A stretch of DNA of 64,000 nucleotides, taken from Cucumis sativus. Its lineage: Eukaryota; Streptophyta; Magnoliopsida; Cucurbitales; Cucurbitaceae. Below, piece after piece: positions 11,301-23,398 of the stretch; positions within the stretch are counted from its first letter, which is position 1; every line of letters begins with the position of its first letter. The stretch covers positions 434,001 to 498,000 of the forward strand of contig NC_026661.2 of assembly GCF_000004075.3 (NCBI RefSeq). Reading direction: 5' to 3'. The position numbers and the translations under genes are program-made. The notes under the pieces are model-generated. The model searched no databases. It saw only the letters and a list, made by a program, of their open reading frames with translations, and was not told where the DNA came from.

Positions 11301-14300
11301 GCATTAGTTAACATTATATAAAGATTTTTAGGAAGTTGCTGGTTAGAAACCAAGGTAGTATGGGTTGCCTTTGTTCCACATTGGTTAGAATGGAATGACC
11401 GATGTGGCACTTAAGTGGCTTGGCTCTCCCAATCCAATGGTTGGCTATTGGAGTGTAGTCTTCCAAGGTGCTTAAGTACCTAACAATGGTATAAGAGCCG
11501 GTTGCCGAGTGAAACTAACAAAAGGTTTTGACCAGGTGTGGTCGAGTGAAGTACTGTTGAAGTAGCCGCTGCTATGTCGACTTTTCAGGCATAGGGTATT
11601 GTTAGAAACCAAGGTAGTCTGGGATGCCTTTGCCTGGCTTGCCTCTCCCACTCCAATGGTTGGCACTGATTTATTCAACATGGCAAACGAACAATCTAAC
11701 ATCACCATTCCTATAAATCTTCTTAATTTCTTTGGATCCATTTTTCAAACTAAAATGCCTTTCTTTTTTTTTATTATTTACAACATGGTCAGTCAATGTA
11801 AATATATTCTACTTAAAATATTTGTTTCATAAGTTCTTATACAGAATGAAGTGAAAAAGGAAGAAAATAAAGAACCCTAACCAAATGAAGCCATTAATTG
11901 TTTGACAAAAACTAGCCGATACCTAAGAGGCCCATCTTAATACAAGCATCAACTCCAGATCATTTGAGGTAAGATGAATCTTAGTTGTTCTCTGATAATT
12001 AAACAATTGGAGGCCCAGACAAGAGATATAAACTAGCTGGTGCATGATAGTCCAGTACAATGACAAACAATTTTACTGGTCATCTGCATCACAGCTCGAA
12101 GGCACACATATTCCTTAATAAACTGGTTGGCTATTAAAGGACAAAGGTAACCTTCAAAGGCATTTCCCTTCAAAACATGCATACATGTCAAACTATTCCA
12201 GGTTGAAATGTATCAAATACTTCCCAGAAACATAACTAAATAGATCCATGCACTATTCACGTGAAGAAACTGCATAACTGTTAACAATCAAATACTTACA
12301 TCCTTGACTCTGGCATCTTGAAGCGACATGGCTCTCTCCTGGAGGTCACCCTACAAGGGATAATCGATTTTTTAACAACGTGCTTTAATATATAATTATA
12401 TAGAAGATAAATAAGAAAGGTAAATTTACCACTGTCAGACGGTTAATGATGCCACACTTCATGCTCTGTCTGAGACGCTTGCACTCATCCTGAGACCCCC
12501 CTCCCCCCCCAAAAAAAAAAGAAGGAAAAGGAAAAAATTTTAAAGAAAAATAAAACAAAAAAGAACATGTCAAAGAAATCAAAATTACACTTTCTTTGCC
12601 AATCCAGTTCTAATGTGGTAATATTAAAAAACTAAATTTGTCTTAAAAGTACCTCTGTGAACTCTTGATTTGAGATAATATCAATTGAAACCACTTCTGT
12701 CTTGTTCAAATTCAAAATCTCTAGCAAGATATCAGTCATCCTTTTACCAACTTTATAAGGCTCGGATGCTTTACTTGTACCTGATAACATATCAACAACT
12801 TAAAAGTTACTTCTATAGTTTTATTACATTCTTATACAAAGAAAATGGTTGAAGGTTAACATTTCTTCTAATGGTAAAAGCCTGACTCTTACCTACGACT
12901 TGAACCAGCCGATATAAATCTTGTTTTTGTGCACTGCCTGATATTCTTATCCTCACAAAAGAACCAACAACCTTGTCATGAAAACTCTCCTCATCTTCGA
13001 TTAGGTATTCCACCAAGTTACGTTTTAAGTAAATTAAATTAATGTTATGAATATCAATAGCTGCATAATCATCAAGGTTAGACTGCAATCCTCTCTCATC
13101 TTTTTTTCTTGTCCTGCGTTTTTTCTCTTTCTTAATCTTGCCTGAACCATCAGTCCCATCAGCCTCCAACTGACTTGATTCAGTTTCAGCAACACTCACA
13201 TGCAGATCATTTATCTGGGCATCCTCTTTGATGAGGAAGTGTGACTCGAGAAGCTTCAACATTTCAAAATGTCCCACACGTGGCTTTCCAAACAAACTCT
13301 CAAGCCTTGAATCACATATTATCTGACTTTTCCGTCGAGGATCACGAAGCTTATTTCTTTTAATATATTCTAATAAGAGAGCCTGCACGTCAAATTGAGA
13401 TAAAACAGTCCTATCACCATTCTTCATGTGCATTACAAACTCCAAGAGCTCTTTAGATCCCCACTCAACATTGTCATCCGTGGATAGCCCTTGAGAAGCT
13501 GTAGCTGGCATACTAGGTGAACTCATTTCCTTTGCTTGAGATCTTGACCTTTTCTTAGCTTTTCTCTTTTTAGAACTACCAGATTCTTCATTTTCAGAAA
13601 CATCCAAATCTGATCCTCCATCAACATTACCATCACATAGCTCACCGGGTGAATCAGGCCTGCTAGTTAGTGTCTCAGATCCTTTCCATGGGTTTTTGGC
13701 GTGAACAAGTTCATCAAATGTTAGAGAAAGACTTCCCTTCAGATCTGTCCAGTACTCCTTGAAAAGATATTCCCAGCTATTTTTGTCATTAAAGTCAATT
13801 TGGCCCTGCACAAGCGCAAGAATGACAGAATAAGCAAAATGGCATGCTACAGTGTGACACTTTTAGGATACCACATAGTGTGCTTCGTAAGAACATAGCT
13901 TACATCTTATATGCATGAATAAGGAGTAAGAAGTACAAATGGACAAAATAAATAATAAAAAATGAGCATTACTACAGCCAAGAAAATGATGGTTGTCTGC
14001 ACTAAATGGGGGTGGATTGTATGCAATCTGATTTTCACACCAAGGATAAAAGGAGAGAAATCTCCAATAATAAAAGCAAAATCCTTATTCTATATTAGAA
14101 GTAGTTAATACAAGAAGACAGTCTCTCTATTTGTATAGAACTGAAAAGCAAACTAATCAAAATCTTAATTAATCAAGAAAACTAATCTTCATGCTAATAA
14201 ACTAAGAAAACTAATTCTAATCCGAATCAATCGAGTAAACTAGTCCTAAGTCTAATCAATTAAGTAACTACCAAGATACTCTATTTAACCAAATCCTACA

Positions 14301-17300
14301 TAAAAAATTCTAGCATATTCGTAGCCATAATAGTTTTTCCTAGGTACTAAATATATAGAGGAAAACGAAAGATTCAATAGTTCAAATCATTTTGCCACAA
14401 AAAAGAAGCCCTTAGCCTTATAGTCATTATGTTGCTAACATGACTATCAACTTTGGCATACAGCATCTACTTATTACTATGTTAATTATTGAAATAGAAA
14501 TGCACATGAGATGCAAAGTAGCCTTGTATGATGCAACAAAAATTAAATTTGGTAATAAATTAACCATCAATGGTTGACCAAGTGGTAAAAAAAGGAGAAA
14601 TGGTCTCAATAAATGACTAAGGGGACATGATTTCAATAAACGGTAGTCACCGACCTAGGAATTAATATCTTATGATTACGAGTTTCTTTGTCATCCAAAT
14701 ATCGTAGGATCAAGCAGGTTGTCCTGACACTTGTTAATACCAAAGAAAATAACAATAATAATAAGCTTGGTAATAAATTGATAATTTGGATAAATCACCA
14801 AAATTGAGATTTGAGTGTGTGCACACTTTTCTCCTTCAACGAGATAAAAAGTCTAATGCTTACTGCAGCTGGGTCATGGTGATCAGGTATGGACCAGAAC
14901 CACACCCTTTTGAGTGGACTCCTAATGGTTAGTTGAAAGGCTCTAGTAAAAACCTATGCACTGTTATTGCTTTGGGCTTTCCCTTTTTTACTTGTACAAT
15001 ACTCAGCTGGCGATGGGGATAATACTTATTTTTCAAAGGATTGGTGGGTGAGATCTAGGACTCTTTGTGAGTTATTCCCACAACTTTATCATTTGCATCA
15101 AAAAAGGTTAAGCTCAGTTGCCTCGGTGTTGATTTCTACCAAGCCTTCCCCTCACTTTCTTTGGATTTTCACCGATCAATTACTAATTGTGAGTCTTTGG
15201 AGGTGGTGCGCCTTATATATATGTTCTCTTTTTTCTTTTCTTCTATTTTCTTTTAATGATAAACCCTGCTCGTGGAGGAAAAATGAAAGAACACAAGCAC
15301 GTGCAGAAAGAAAAGCATAAAACAAGAGGGAGCCTAACCACAAAACTACAGAGGAAAATAAACAAAAAAAAAAGGCTTCAATCCAGTAAAATAAGACCAA
15401 GCAAATAATTACCCAGAAAAACCTAGTAATTGACTGAAGATCCCACACAATGAAACAAACCCCGACCTACCACAAAAATTACCCTTTCTCTTGAAAAGAT
15501 GGGAAAAGAGGAAACTCTGTAATCATCTCTCTACAATCCAGCAAGCCAACAAAGCTAAACTAGGTTTTATTTCTACTATTGCAAATCAGAAGATTGGTTT
15601 AGGGCAGAGGGATCTTCTAGTTTGAGAGCTTAATCTTTTGGAGGGTTTCTCCTATCACTCATTCTTTCCCATCCTTTGTTTCCCTTCTCCTATTAAGGAA
15701 GCCTCACTTTTTTCCTCTCTTTGAAAGTTAAAATCCTTAAGAAAGTAAATTATTTTCTTGTTAAAGCTCACATTGGAGTGAATACCAAGATTGTGCCCAG
15801 CGGCATTCTACCTTGAAGTTGTTTGCAATGATGTCTGTCCTATTCCAACAACAGGGTAAAGGATTTGGATCGTCTTTTGGAGAGATGCCAGTTCGCTTAC
15901 TCCACTGGGAGTTAGTACTTCAACTTTTTTTGGGGTTTTCATGGTCCGTAATGGGGAGAGTTGCTCTTTGATTGATGAGATCCTGATGGATTCTCATTTT
16001 TAGTCTTCAAGATAAGAAGAGTCTTGTGGCAGACTTGTTTTGTTATTTTATGAATGTGGCTCAAGGGGAATAGTACGCTAGTTTGTTTGGGGTTGTCATG
16101 GTACGTAATAGGGAGAATTGCTCTTTGATTGATGAGATCCTGATGGATTCTCATTTTCAATCTTCAAGATAAGAAGAGTCTTGTGGCAAACTTGTTTTGT
16201 TATTTTATGAATGTGGCTCGAGGGGAACAGTACACCTTCTAAATCGGTGAAGTGGTCTTAGAAGGTATGGAGGTGGTGAGATTCAACGTGTCCTTAAGGA
16301 CATTTGCTAATCAAAATTTTTGCAATTATCATCTTGGTTGTATTCTTTTGCATTTAATCCCTGTCCATAGACTATCTGATGACTCCTTTTGTGAGCTTGT
16401 TTTTATCCCCCGTACATTATTTAGTTTCTGCTTCTTCATTTTCTTTTCATGGAAACTTGATTTTTTTATATATACATATGTTAGGAACCAAGGTCCTCAT
16501 AGGATGCTTTTGTCCCACATTGGTTAGAATGGATGACCAATGTGGTACTTAAGTGACTTGGCTCTCTATCTCAATAGCTAAGTACCTAGCAATGGTATTA
16601 GAGCCAGGTTTATTGACGTTTCGAAGTGGAACCAATGGAGGGTTCTGACCAAGTATGGCCCCATATCGCGAAAGTAGCTGTTCGGATGTCGGTTTTCCGT
16701 GGATGGGGTATTGTTAGGAACCAAGGTAGTTATGGCATTGTCCCCAATTTGGTTAGAATGAGATGACCAACATACTACTTAAATACCTAACAACATACAT
16801 ATTATAACAATACATTTTTCTCCTTGAAACTATCTAATTGTTCCTTTAACCTCCTGTGTTCAGTTCTTTAGTTCCTAATCAGTAAATTGTCAACTAACGA
16901 CATCATCTCCATATTATCCTTCATTGGTTCCCCACAAAGTTGTGTTCCATTTTTTTTATTGTAATTATAACCCAAATTTATACTAGTTGAACTCCTTTTT
17001 TAAAAAAAATTGTTCTGACGGGATACCCCCCCCCCCCCCCCCCTTTTGATAAAGAAAGTTCTGTTTGTACAATCCAGCAAGACACATCTAAGAGACTGGA
17101 TACTAGATGAACTATGGCAGAGCCATATGGTTCATGACTTTCTAAGAGATCGACTTCTCCCTCCCTTCCTTTACGATTTTGCAAAATACAAGTGATCAAA
17201 ATTTCCTCCAGCCATGTTTCATGGAACCTTGAGAGGGCTTTGAAGTTTATGACTTGCTCAGACCTCGATCTGGGTTTACTATTCTTAACGTAATAAGATG

Positions 17301-20300
17301 CAAGGAAACAACAAAAACGTGATTCGAAGTGAAGACTAGAATTGAAAAGAAATAAGAAAGACTTCAAGTGAATTAAAAAAAATGGAAACTCTGGACCAAT
17401 TTACAGAGAACTTCCTATTACTAAATGCATAATTTGACATGGACAACATGGTCCAGTGATTTTGTCTCCATCATTATATCATGATCAACTAACTAGTTAC
17501 CTACCGTGTTATATATATTTTTCAATGAGAAACTAAACTTCCATTTGAGATAAAAATGAAATAATACAAGAGTATAAACTATAAAGAAAAACTAAGCCCA
17601 CGAGAGCTACATTATCTTTCTTGTCAAAAAGTTGAGCTACTTTGTTAAAGTTAGTATCTTCTAAGTATTAGTCTCTTTTCATTATATCACTGAAAGGTTT
17701 GCTTTGCTTCTCAACTCTATGTGTCCAAAATGATAATGAGACAATGGTAATGCAGTAAATTGGAAACAACAACCAACATAAAGAACTTATCTGCAATTAT
17801 GTACATCTTTTTTTATAGAAATCTGCAATTATGTAAACCTGAACAGCATTCGTGCATGTTTGGCACTAATGAAATGCAACACGTACCTTTTCTTTATTCC
17901 CCTGCTCATTCTTTTCAATTGACGTAACAAATCTCATGCATGTCTCGCAGAAGCCTTTATTGCCTCTAACACATAAAATAACCGCATTTTTTATGCAGCC
18001 CTTGCACAAGGAAAAAGTACATGTGTAACACATGTAATGGGCAGTCTTCTCACAGTTACTACAGAGATGCCAACCTATAAATCATTGTAAAAAAAAACCC
18101 TTGAATGAGTGAGAACATAAATCAGTACAAGTTGACAAAGTAGGCAAAGAGGAGGAAAACGAGGTAAGGAAATTATTGGCTGGATCAGAAATAGTTTCAA
18201 ATCTCAAAGAGGAGGAACTATGGTAAAATCACATAAATCAGTCGGTTTTTATTTCTCTTTCATTGATAAGACAAAAGGTAAAGCATTAATTTGTAGACTA
18301 TTAGGAAAATTTGAGTAAAATGCTCTACTCTTGAAGCGCACGTCATATATAGTTAAGAAACAGGGTTGAATCTATATGATATTTTTCCTTTGGTAAAGTA
18401 GACACAATTTCAATCATTTAGTGAAAAGTACAATCCAAATCTATATCATCCCAGAAGGGATTAACAAAAAACCACAACAATTGGTGCCAATTACATTGGG
18501 AGTTGAATACAAAAGAGAGTAACGAGCCACCATAATCTTAAAATAAGTCATCAAGGCAAACAAATACAATCCACCACACACAAGGGTCATTGCCTTAAAG
18601 TTCAAGGTCTTGTGTGAGAAAATATTGCAGGATCTTCATCTCCACAGGCTACAGCCTTCTTAATTTGAAACATAAATGCGACCTTTACTAAGTTAATCTC
18701 TATGTTCTTTTTTATTTTTTTTAAGAAATGAATTGCTCAAGCTTCGACTGTCTCTGAACAAAAATAAAATAGCTCAAGTTTCTACTCTAATTTTAGCATA
18801 GAACTTAAAAAGTCTTTATCCACGAAGACTTGCCCAGAAACCAACAGATACCTCTCCCCTTCCCTGCCCTATACCCTCGAAAAGACCTGGTAGTTATATT
18901 GAGGATAAGGAGAATTGTTATCAGTGAAGATAGGACAAAGAAGTCCTAACATCCTTTGCTACCGTTTTCAGTGAGGTATCACTTTCCAATTCTGCGGCAC
19001 TAGTTTCAGTGATAAGTGTTATATTGAAAACACTTTTTAAGATAAAAGGAGGATCCTTTTGGCAGGCTGACTAATCCAATACTCATTGGAATTTTTAGTT
19101 AGCAAGAAACAAGAGGGTCTTTAGAGGCACAAACAAGTCGTATTTGGAGTGTGTTTCATTTTAATCGTCTAGATATTTTCCATCAAATTTTTTGTGATCT
19201 CCTTTTTTGTTATTCTTAACAACTGAATTTTCTGGAATCTCTTCTTGTACTTTCTTCTTTTGAGACTCATCTTATTTGTTTTGTGCCCTGTGTTTTGATA
19301 TTGCCTTTGTTTTTATATTCTCATTTTTCTTAATGAAATGTGGTTTCTTGTGTCCTATGAACCTATCATTAAAATATTTGACAACTATTTCCACTTTCAC
19401 AATACAAACTTTGAACAACTAAGCCTCCAACGCTTTTAAATTGGCAATATAGTGCAATGAATGAGCACGGTTATTCTAAGTTTAGCAACCAAAATTTCTT
19501 TCCATCTTTTTTAAATACAAAGGGAAGATGCTGCAGCTGAAACTCCAAACCAACACCTACGAACAATGAAAACTGAGTCGATATAGTTTCCAATTCCAGA
19601 ATATCATAGTGCATGTCATTTGGATGACTTAAAATCTACATGACCATACTCTGCAACCATCTGCACATTGATCTTTTTAAAAGCAAGCAAAAACTTCCTT
19701 TTCATAAACATGAGGAAAATATTTATTAGTTTATTAGTAAAAAGACAAGAACCCCATTTAAGTAGAAGAGAGCAAAGAGGGCATCCATGCAAAATAGCCA
19801 ATATGACTTAAAAAACACTACAAGTTACTCAATTGATGAAAAGGATAATTACAAATAACAGTTACTCACACGATGATGAATGTAGAGAAACAAAAATCTC
19901 CCACAAAGAGGATAATAATTGATGATCCTTACAAAACAAACAAAAAAAAGAACCACTCCATTCCTTTCTACCCACAACAACCAAATAGCACCTTTCACTT
20001 TCACCAAGTACTACTAGTGAATTGAATGAGATTGCTAAAGATGCTGGTGTAGGAGAAATTGGTAACTCAAAGAAACTGAGTACATTATACAAAGTATATG
20101 TAATACTAGACAGCACATTACCACAATTCCATCGACCCTTGGCTCGGAAGAATGCCTCATCGCGATTAATACAGGCCGGGTGGTATGCCTTGGGACAACC
20201 TCTGGGACGAAGAAAAAGAAAAGATCAGCATGCGAAATCTCAACAAAATAATAGTCTTCAAATGTCCCTGAAAAAAACTAACCTGCGATCACAGAGAACA

Positions 20301-21898
20301 AGATCACCCCCATCAAAACAAATAAAGCAAACGTCCTCTTCCACCTTCTTCCTGGAAGCCACTCTAGCTGGAGCTTTAGAATTCTTTCCACGCTTCCTTT
20401 TAGACCCACTGCTACTTATATTTGGCTCATCCACCTCTTCTGTAGCATCCATCTCCTCAACCTCCTCTGCTGCTTCCGTTTCCTCCACTAAATATGTCAT
20501 GTTTACATCTGTTTCCTCTGATCCAATCCCTTCATCCACCAAATAAACCATGTCATCTGGCTCCGCAATCTCTTCTCCCATAGCTACTTCCTCCCCTTGT
20601 GCAGTCTTGTCATCTTCTACATTCTCCGATTTTACTTCTTCCGCGGTGTAGTCAGTCACTTGCACTCCCTCAGGCTCTGCATTCTCATCTGCCACATTCT
20701 CGAGCTTCTCAACCACGGGACTCTCATCGGCCAAACCCAATCCTTGCACCCCCGCTTCCCTATCCTCCATGTCTTCGATCTTCAACTCTTCAATGCTGTA
20801 ATCTGCTACGTCCACTCCCTTGATCTCTGGGGTCTCATCTGCCAAATTCTCCATCATCCCCACATCAGTAGCCTTTTCTTCCACACACATTCCATCCGTC
20901 TCCATAGTCTTGTCTTCATCATTTCCTATATTTACCGTCTCCTTAATCTCCACAGCAAAATGTGTCAGCCCCACCTCATTACTAGTGCTTGAGGCATTCT
21001 CCATCTTCAACGTTTCACCAGTTCTGTCTGCTAAATTTTCCGTCCGTCCCTCCACAACCCCATCTACCAAACTAACTTTCAACTCAGAGTCCTCTTCCAA
21101 CTGCACCTGGACGCCTAATTCCATCTTCTCCACAGCAAAATTTTCTTGCTTTGGCACCTCTGTATCCTTCGAATCATTGGTATCATCAGCATGCTCTTCC
21201 ACCTCTGTCTTCTGCACCAAATTGGTTGCAACAGTAACATCTACGCCCTGCACAAAAGGTGTCGTTTCTGCAAGCCGTTCCTCAGCCAAAACATAACTCA
21301 GACACGTCGTCTCGGTTGTCTCTACACAGCCAGCTGAACCGTCTACGACCGTATGCTCTGAAAAGTTCGCCATTAAAACGTTGCCCTCAACCTGATTTTC
21401 AGCGACACCAACAAAAACCATCCCCGGTAACAACTCACCTTCAGCAAATTCACTCAAAGCCTTCTCCTCCTCCGTCACCCCTGTATTCTTTTTCACATCA
21501 TCGAAAGCCCTTTGCTCCAATAACCCCGCTTTCGCAATACCAGGTTCAATCTCCAACTTCACTGAATCTTCACCCATATCTTGAATAATGTTGCGAAAAT
21601 CGTTCTCCTCTACTCTCTCTCTCTCCTCCACCAAATCCTTCTTCTCCATCTCTGAACAAGTACCCACAGCAAGAATCTCATCCCCAAGAATTGCATCTCT
21701 TGGTGGTAGAGATTCCACAACGGTATTAGGTGAAAACCCCGTTTCGATAATTGAGGACTTGGACACACAATGCTGTTGTTCATTGCTAAGAAGCTCTTCA
21801 CGATTGGTATCACACTTAACGTCTAATTTTCCATCATCAACATATAAAGAAGAAGATTTTTGGTCCTGATAGGAAGAATCATCTTCTTCGGCTTCCAT
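8318..21898 (-). CDS. NERD: NERD / zinc finger CCCH domain protein 19-type chromatin factor (PHD-SWIB-Plus3-GYF-CCCH)
   Basis: Ten coding exons on the minus strand: 21898-20283, 20201-20122, 18074-17887, 13805-12893, 12780-12653, 12489-12430, 12350-12300, 11114-11044, 10696-10545, 10464-8318. They join in frame to 1,801 aa, close to the roughly 1,770 aa I recall for Arabidopsis NERD. Order: acidic N-terminus with two imperfect LADE-VDVADYxxEELK repeats; PHD finger from C524 (CFICFDGGDLVLCD, GWHLC); SWIB about 743-819; Plus-3 about 873-1010; GYF about 1224-1278 (WHYQDPSGKVQGPF); a tail with many WG/GW pairs (MGWG, MMWG, SWGM) like Argonaute hooks; CCCH finger at the end (C-x7-C-x5-C-x3-H). NERD acts in RDR1/6-dependent RNA-directed DNA methylation, binding histone H3 and AGO2; that role is transferred by homology. 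The start is the first ATG of the frame and has no in-frame competitor nearby. Intron 8 is of AT-AC type. Confidence 0.9.
10697..11043 (-). other. U12-type AT-AC intron of the NERD-like gene
   Basis: Exon 8 ends ...AAAAGA at 11044 and the intron opens with ATATCCTTTT, the U12 5' splice consensus. Near the 3' end stands TTCCTTGAC (10715-10707), a perfect U12 branch-site match. The branch A at 10708 lies 11 nt from the terminal AC at 10697. Splicing here restores K-E-L-R-E-C, the text expected for this conserved region. No GT donor at this position gives the frame. Confidence 0.9.
11340..11660 (+). mobile_element. TRIM element copy 1, in intron 7 of the NERD-like gene
   Basis: 5' LTR at about 11340-11485, from TGGTTAGAAACCAAGG to CCTAACA, then TGGTATAAGAGCC at 11487-11499, a near match to the initiator tRNA-Met primer-binding site. 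A short non-coding interior follows, and a second LTR opens with TGTTAGAAACCAAGG at 11600. The second LTR lacks an internal segment and loses its 3' end near 11660. There is no coding capacity. It inserted opposite to the host gene. Confidence 0.7.
14860..15215 (+). mobile_element. LINE fragment (end of reverse transcriptase ORF) in NERD intron 3
   Basis: Conceptual translation gives the GDGDNTYFSKDWWV and LCELFPQLYHL motifs characteristic of the region after the reverse transcriptase in plant L1-like LINEs. The frame is interrupted. The related zinc-binding RVT part continues near 15720-15900. It is antisense to the host gene. Confidence 0.6.
15720..15905 (+). mobile_element. LINE zf-RVT remnant in NERD intron 3
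   Basis: Translates, with stops, to KILKKVNYFLVKAHIGVNT and DLDRLLERCQFA, the conserved zinc-binding reverse-transcriptase (zf-RVT) signature of plant LINEs. It lies just upstream of a 157-bp tandem duplication. Antisense sequence resembling another LINE 3' end separates it from the preceding fragment, which suggests nested insertions. Confidence 0.55.
15932..16241 (+). repeat. 157-bp tandem duplication in NERD intron 3
   Basis: Two adjacent copies, about 15932-16088 and 16089-16241, share TTGATTGATGAGATCCTGAT, GATAAGAAGAGTCTTGTGGC and TTTATGAATGTGGCTC with only scattered differences. The unit looks like part of the neighbouring LINE-derived sequence. Confidence 0.85.
16479..16792 (+). mobile_element. 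TRIM element copy 2, complete, in intron 3 of the NERD-like gene
   Basis: 5' LTR 16479-16591 (TGTTAGGAACC to CCTAGCA), primer-binding site TGGTATTAGAGCC at 16593-16605, about 100 bp of non-coding interior with a purine-rich GTGGATGGGG just before the second LTR, and 3' LTR 16712-16792 (TGTTAGGAACC to CCTAACA). It is flanked by the 5-bp duplication ACATA (16474-16478 and 16793-16797). The whole element is about 314 bp, in the size range of terminal-repeat retrotransposons in miniature. It must be mobilised in trans because it encodes nothing. Confidence 0.9.
17026..17043 (+). repeat. 18-bp poly-C tract in NERD intron 3
   Basis: An uninterrupted run of 18 C on the plus strand, read as poly-G in the transcript of the host gene. 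Exact length is likely variable and prone to sequencing error. Confidence 0.85.
19075..19345 (+). mobile_element. LINE 3'-end remnant in NERD intron 2
   Basis: Translates in part to KKQEGL-RHKQVVFGVCF, like the RNKRVFRG text near the end of plant LINE ORF2. It runs into a T-rich 3' region with TTCTTAATGAAATG, which resembles plant LINE tails. Weak, family-level resemblance only. Confidence 0.35.
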
Positions 21899-23398
21899 TA
21901 TCGAAACAGAATTCGGGATTAAAAATTTAGAAATGGACCGGAATTGAAACCCTAGGGTTTTAAGATCCACTTCCCTCTCACACAATTTTCTTTTTTACGG
22001 TTCAACAAATACGAGCGTTTGAAGAAAGAAAGAAAGAAAGAAAGAAATTGATTTTTGCTCCGCTTCGAGGATTTTGGTTTGTTTTCTCGATTTGATTTTA
22101 CCTTTTCTTTGCCAACAAAGTTTTTAATACATTATATAGCCCCTTTATTTTCCATAATTACATATTGTACCCTCCAAATGTCAAAACATCTTTTACTTTT
22201 CTTTTTTTAATTCTCCTATTTAGCAATTATCTTAACTTTCCTACCATTAATCAAATTACATTCTTCCTATTTATTTGTAATGGTTTTGTTCTTATCTCGT
22301 CCTCAAATTCAAGTTTTTAACTGGGAATTGTTAGTTTTTTATATTTTAAAATTGTTAATCAGTTATCGAAGAAGTGATTGGATACATGAGCTTCCTCTAA
22401 GTTAGTGGCAAAACTTCTACCATGTATGTTTGACACTCAGATTGATAAATGAGGTATTGTGTTTTCACTATATATATATATATACATTCTTCAAGTTTTG
22501 AGGAAATAAAATTATGCCGTTCTTCTTTTCATTTTGTTGTTCGAATTTGACATTTTCAATATATACACAAATACATACAATCCCATACATAAGCACAGGT
22601 ACACATATTGTCTGTGTGTATATAATATACAATGGTGAATGATTATTTATTTAATAAAATATAGTGTTTTTTAGACGTCACCTTATTTGGCATTGAGATG
22701 GTAAAGATTTATTGATTTAATTATTTTTGTTCCACCATTTTAGCCATTAGAATTGATATAAGATCTCATTCGGATTATTGTGGCCATGACGCTCTTTCAT
22801 ACAAGTTCATTGGAAGATTGTATAGAGGCACCAAAAAGTCAGGAACAATGAGATTATAACCTAATTTATTCCATATTAGTATATTTGTTGACATTAATAA
22901 ACTTTTTTCTTTCTTCATTTTGTAATTTAATGCCAGTTCTTCCTACATTTTCACCACAACAGGTAAAGGAGACTTCAAAAGGGGAGAAAAATACCATTGG
23001 GAGAGTAGGCAGAGCGATGAAATTGAAGGCCACGAGAAATAATAAACAAAAAGTTACAAAAACTCGGATGTTGACTTGAAATTCAGATGTGTAATGATGC
23101 AGGATAAAAGTGTGAAACTAAGCCTCTCAAAATCAGTCATAATTCATAATAGTTTACAAGGTCACTCACACGTGGTAAATCAACAAAGTCTTATTAGATA
23201 GAACCAAGATCAACAATACTGAAAAACAATGCTGAAAATTCATTGTCTAAAGCGAAAAATAATGTTTGGTAAAATAGCACGACCAAATACTACAATGTAA
23301 ACGAGTAGAGCAATCTATAGAGTTTAGTTCCTGAATTGTCTAAACTCGAAGCAAAATCCGAAGGGGTTTGTCTTAACCATGTTTAGCTCTTTCCATCA
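21899..23398. other. Intergenic between the NERD-like and zinc-knuckle genes
   Basis: Upstream part of this stretch (about 21899-22100) is the 5' leader and promoter of the minus-strand NERD-like gene and contains a GAAA microsatellite at 22021-22046. An AT microsatellite lies near 22470-22485. The right end (about 23090-23398) should be 3' UTR of the zinc-knuckle gene. The small frame at 22885-23079 has no protein-like features. Confidence 0.55.

Noticed and set aside
20597..21588. Several plus-strand frames of 63-158 codons over NERD exon 1
   Set aside because: They are antisense shadows of the acidic, GA-rich exon; their Ser/Leu/His-rich text simply mirrors it.
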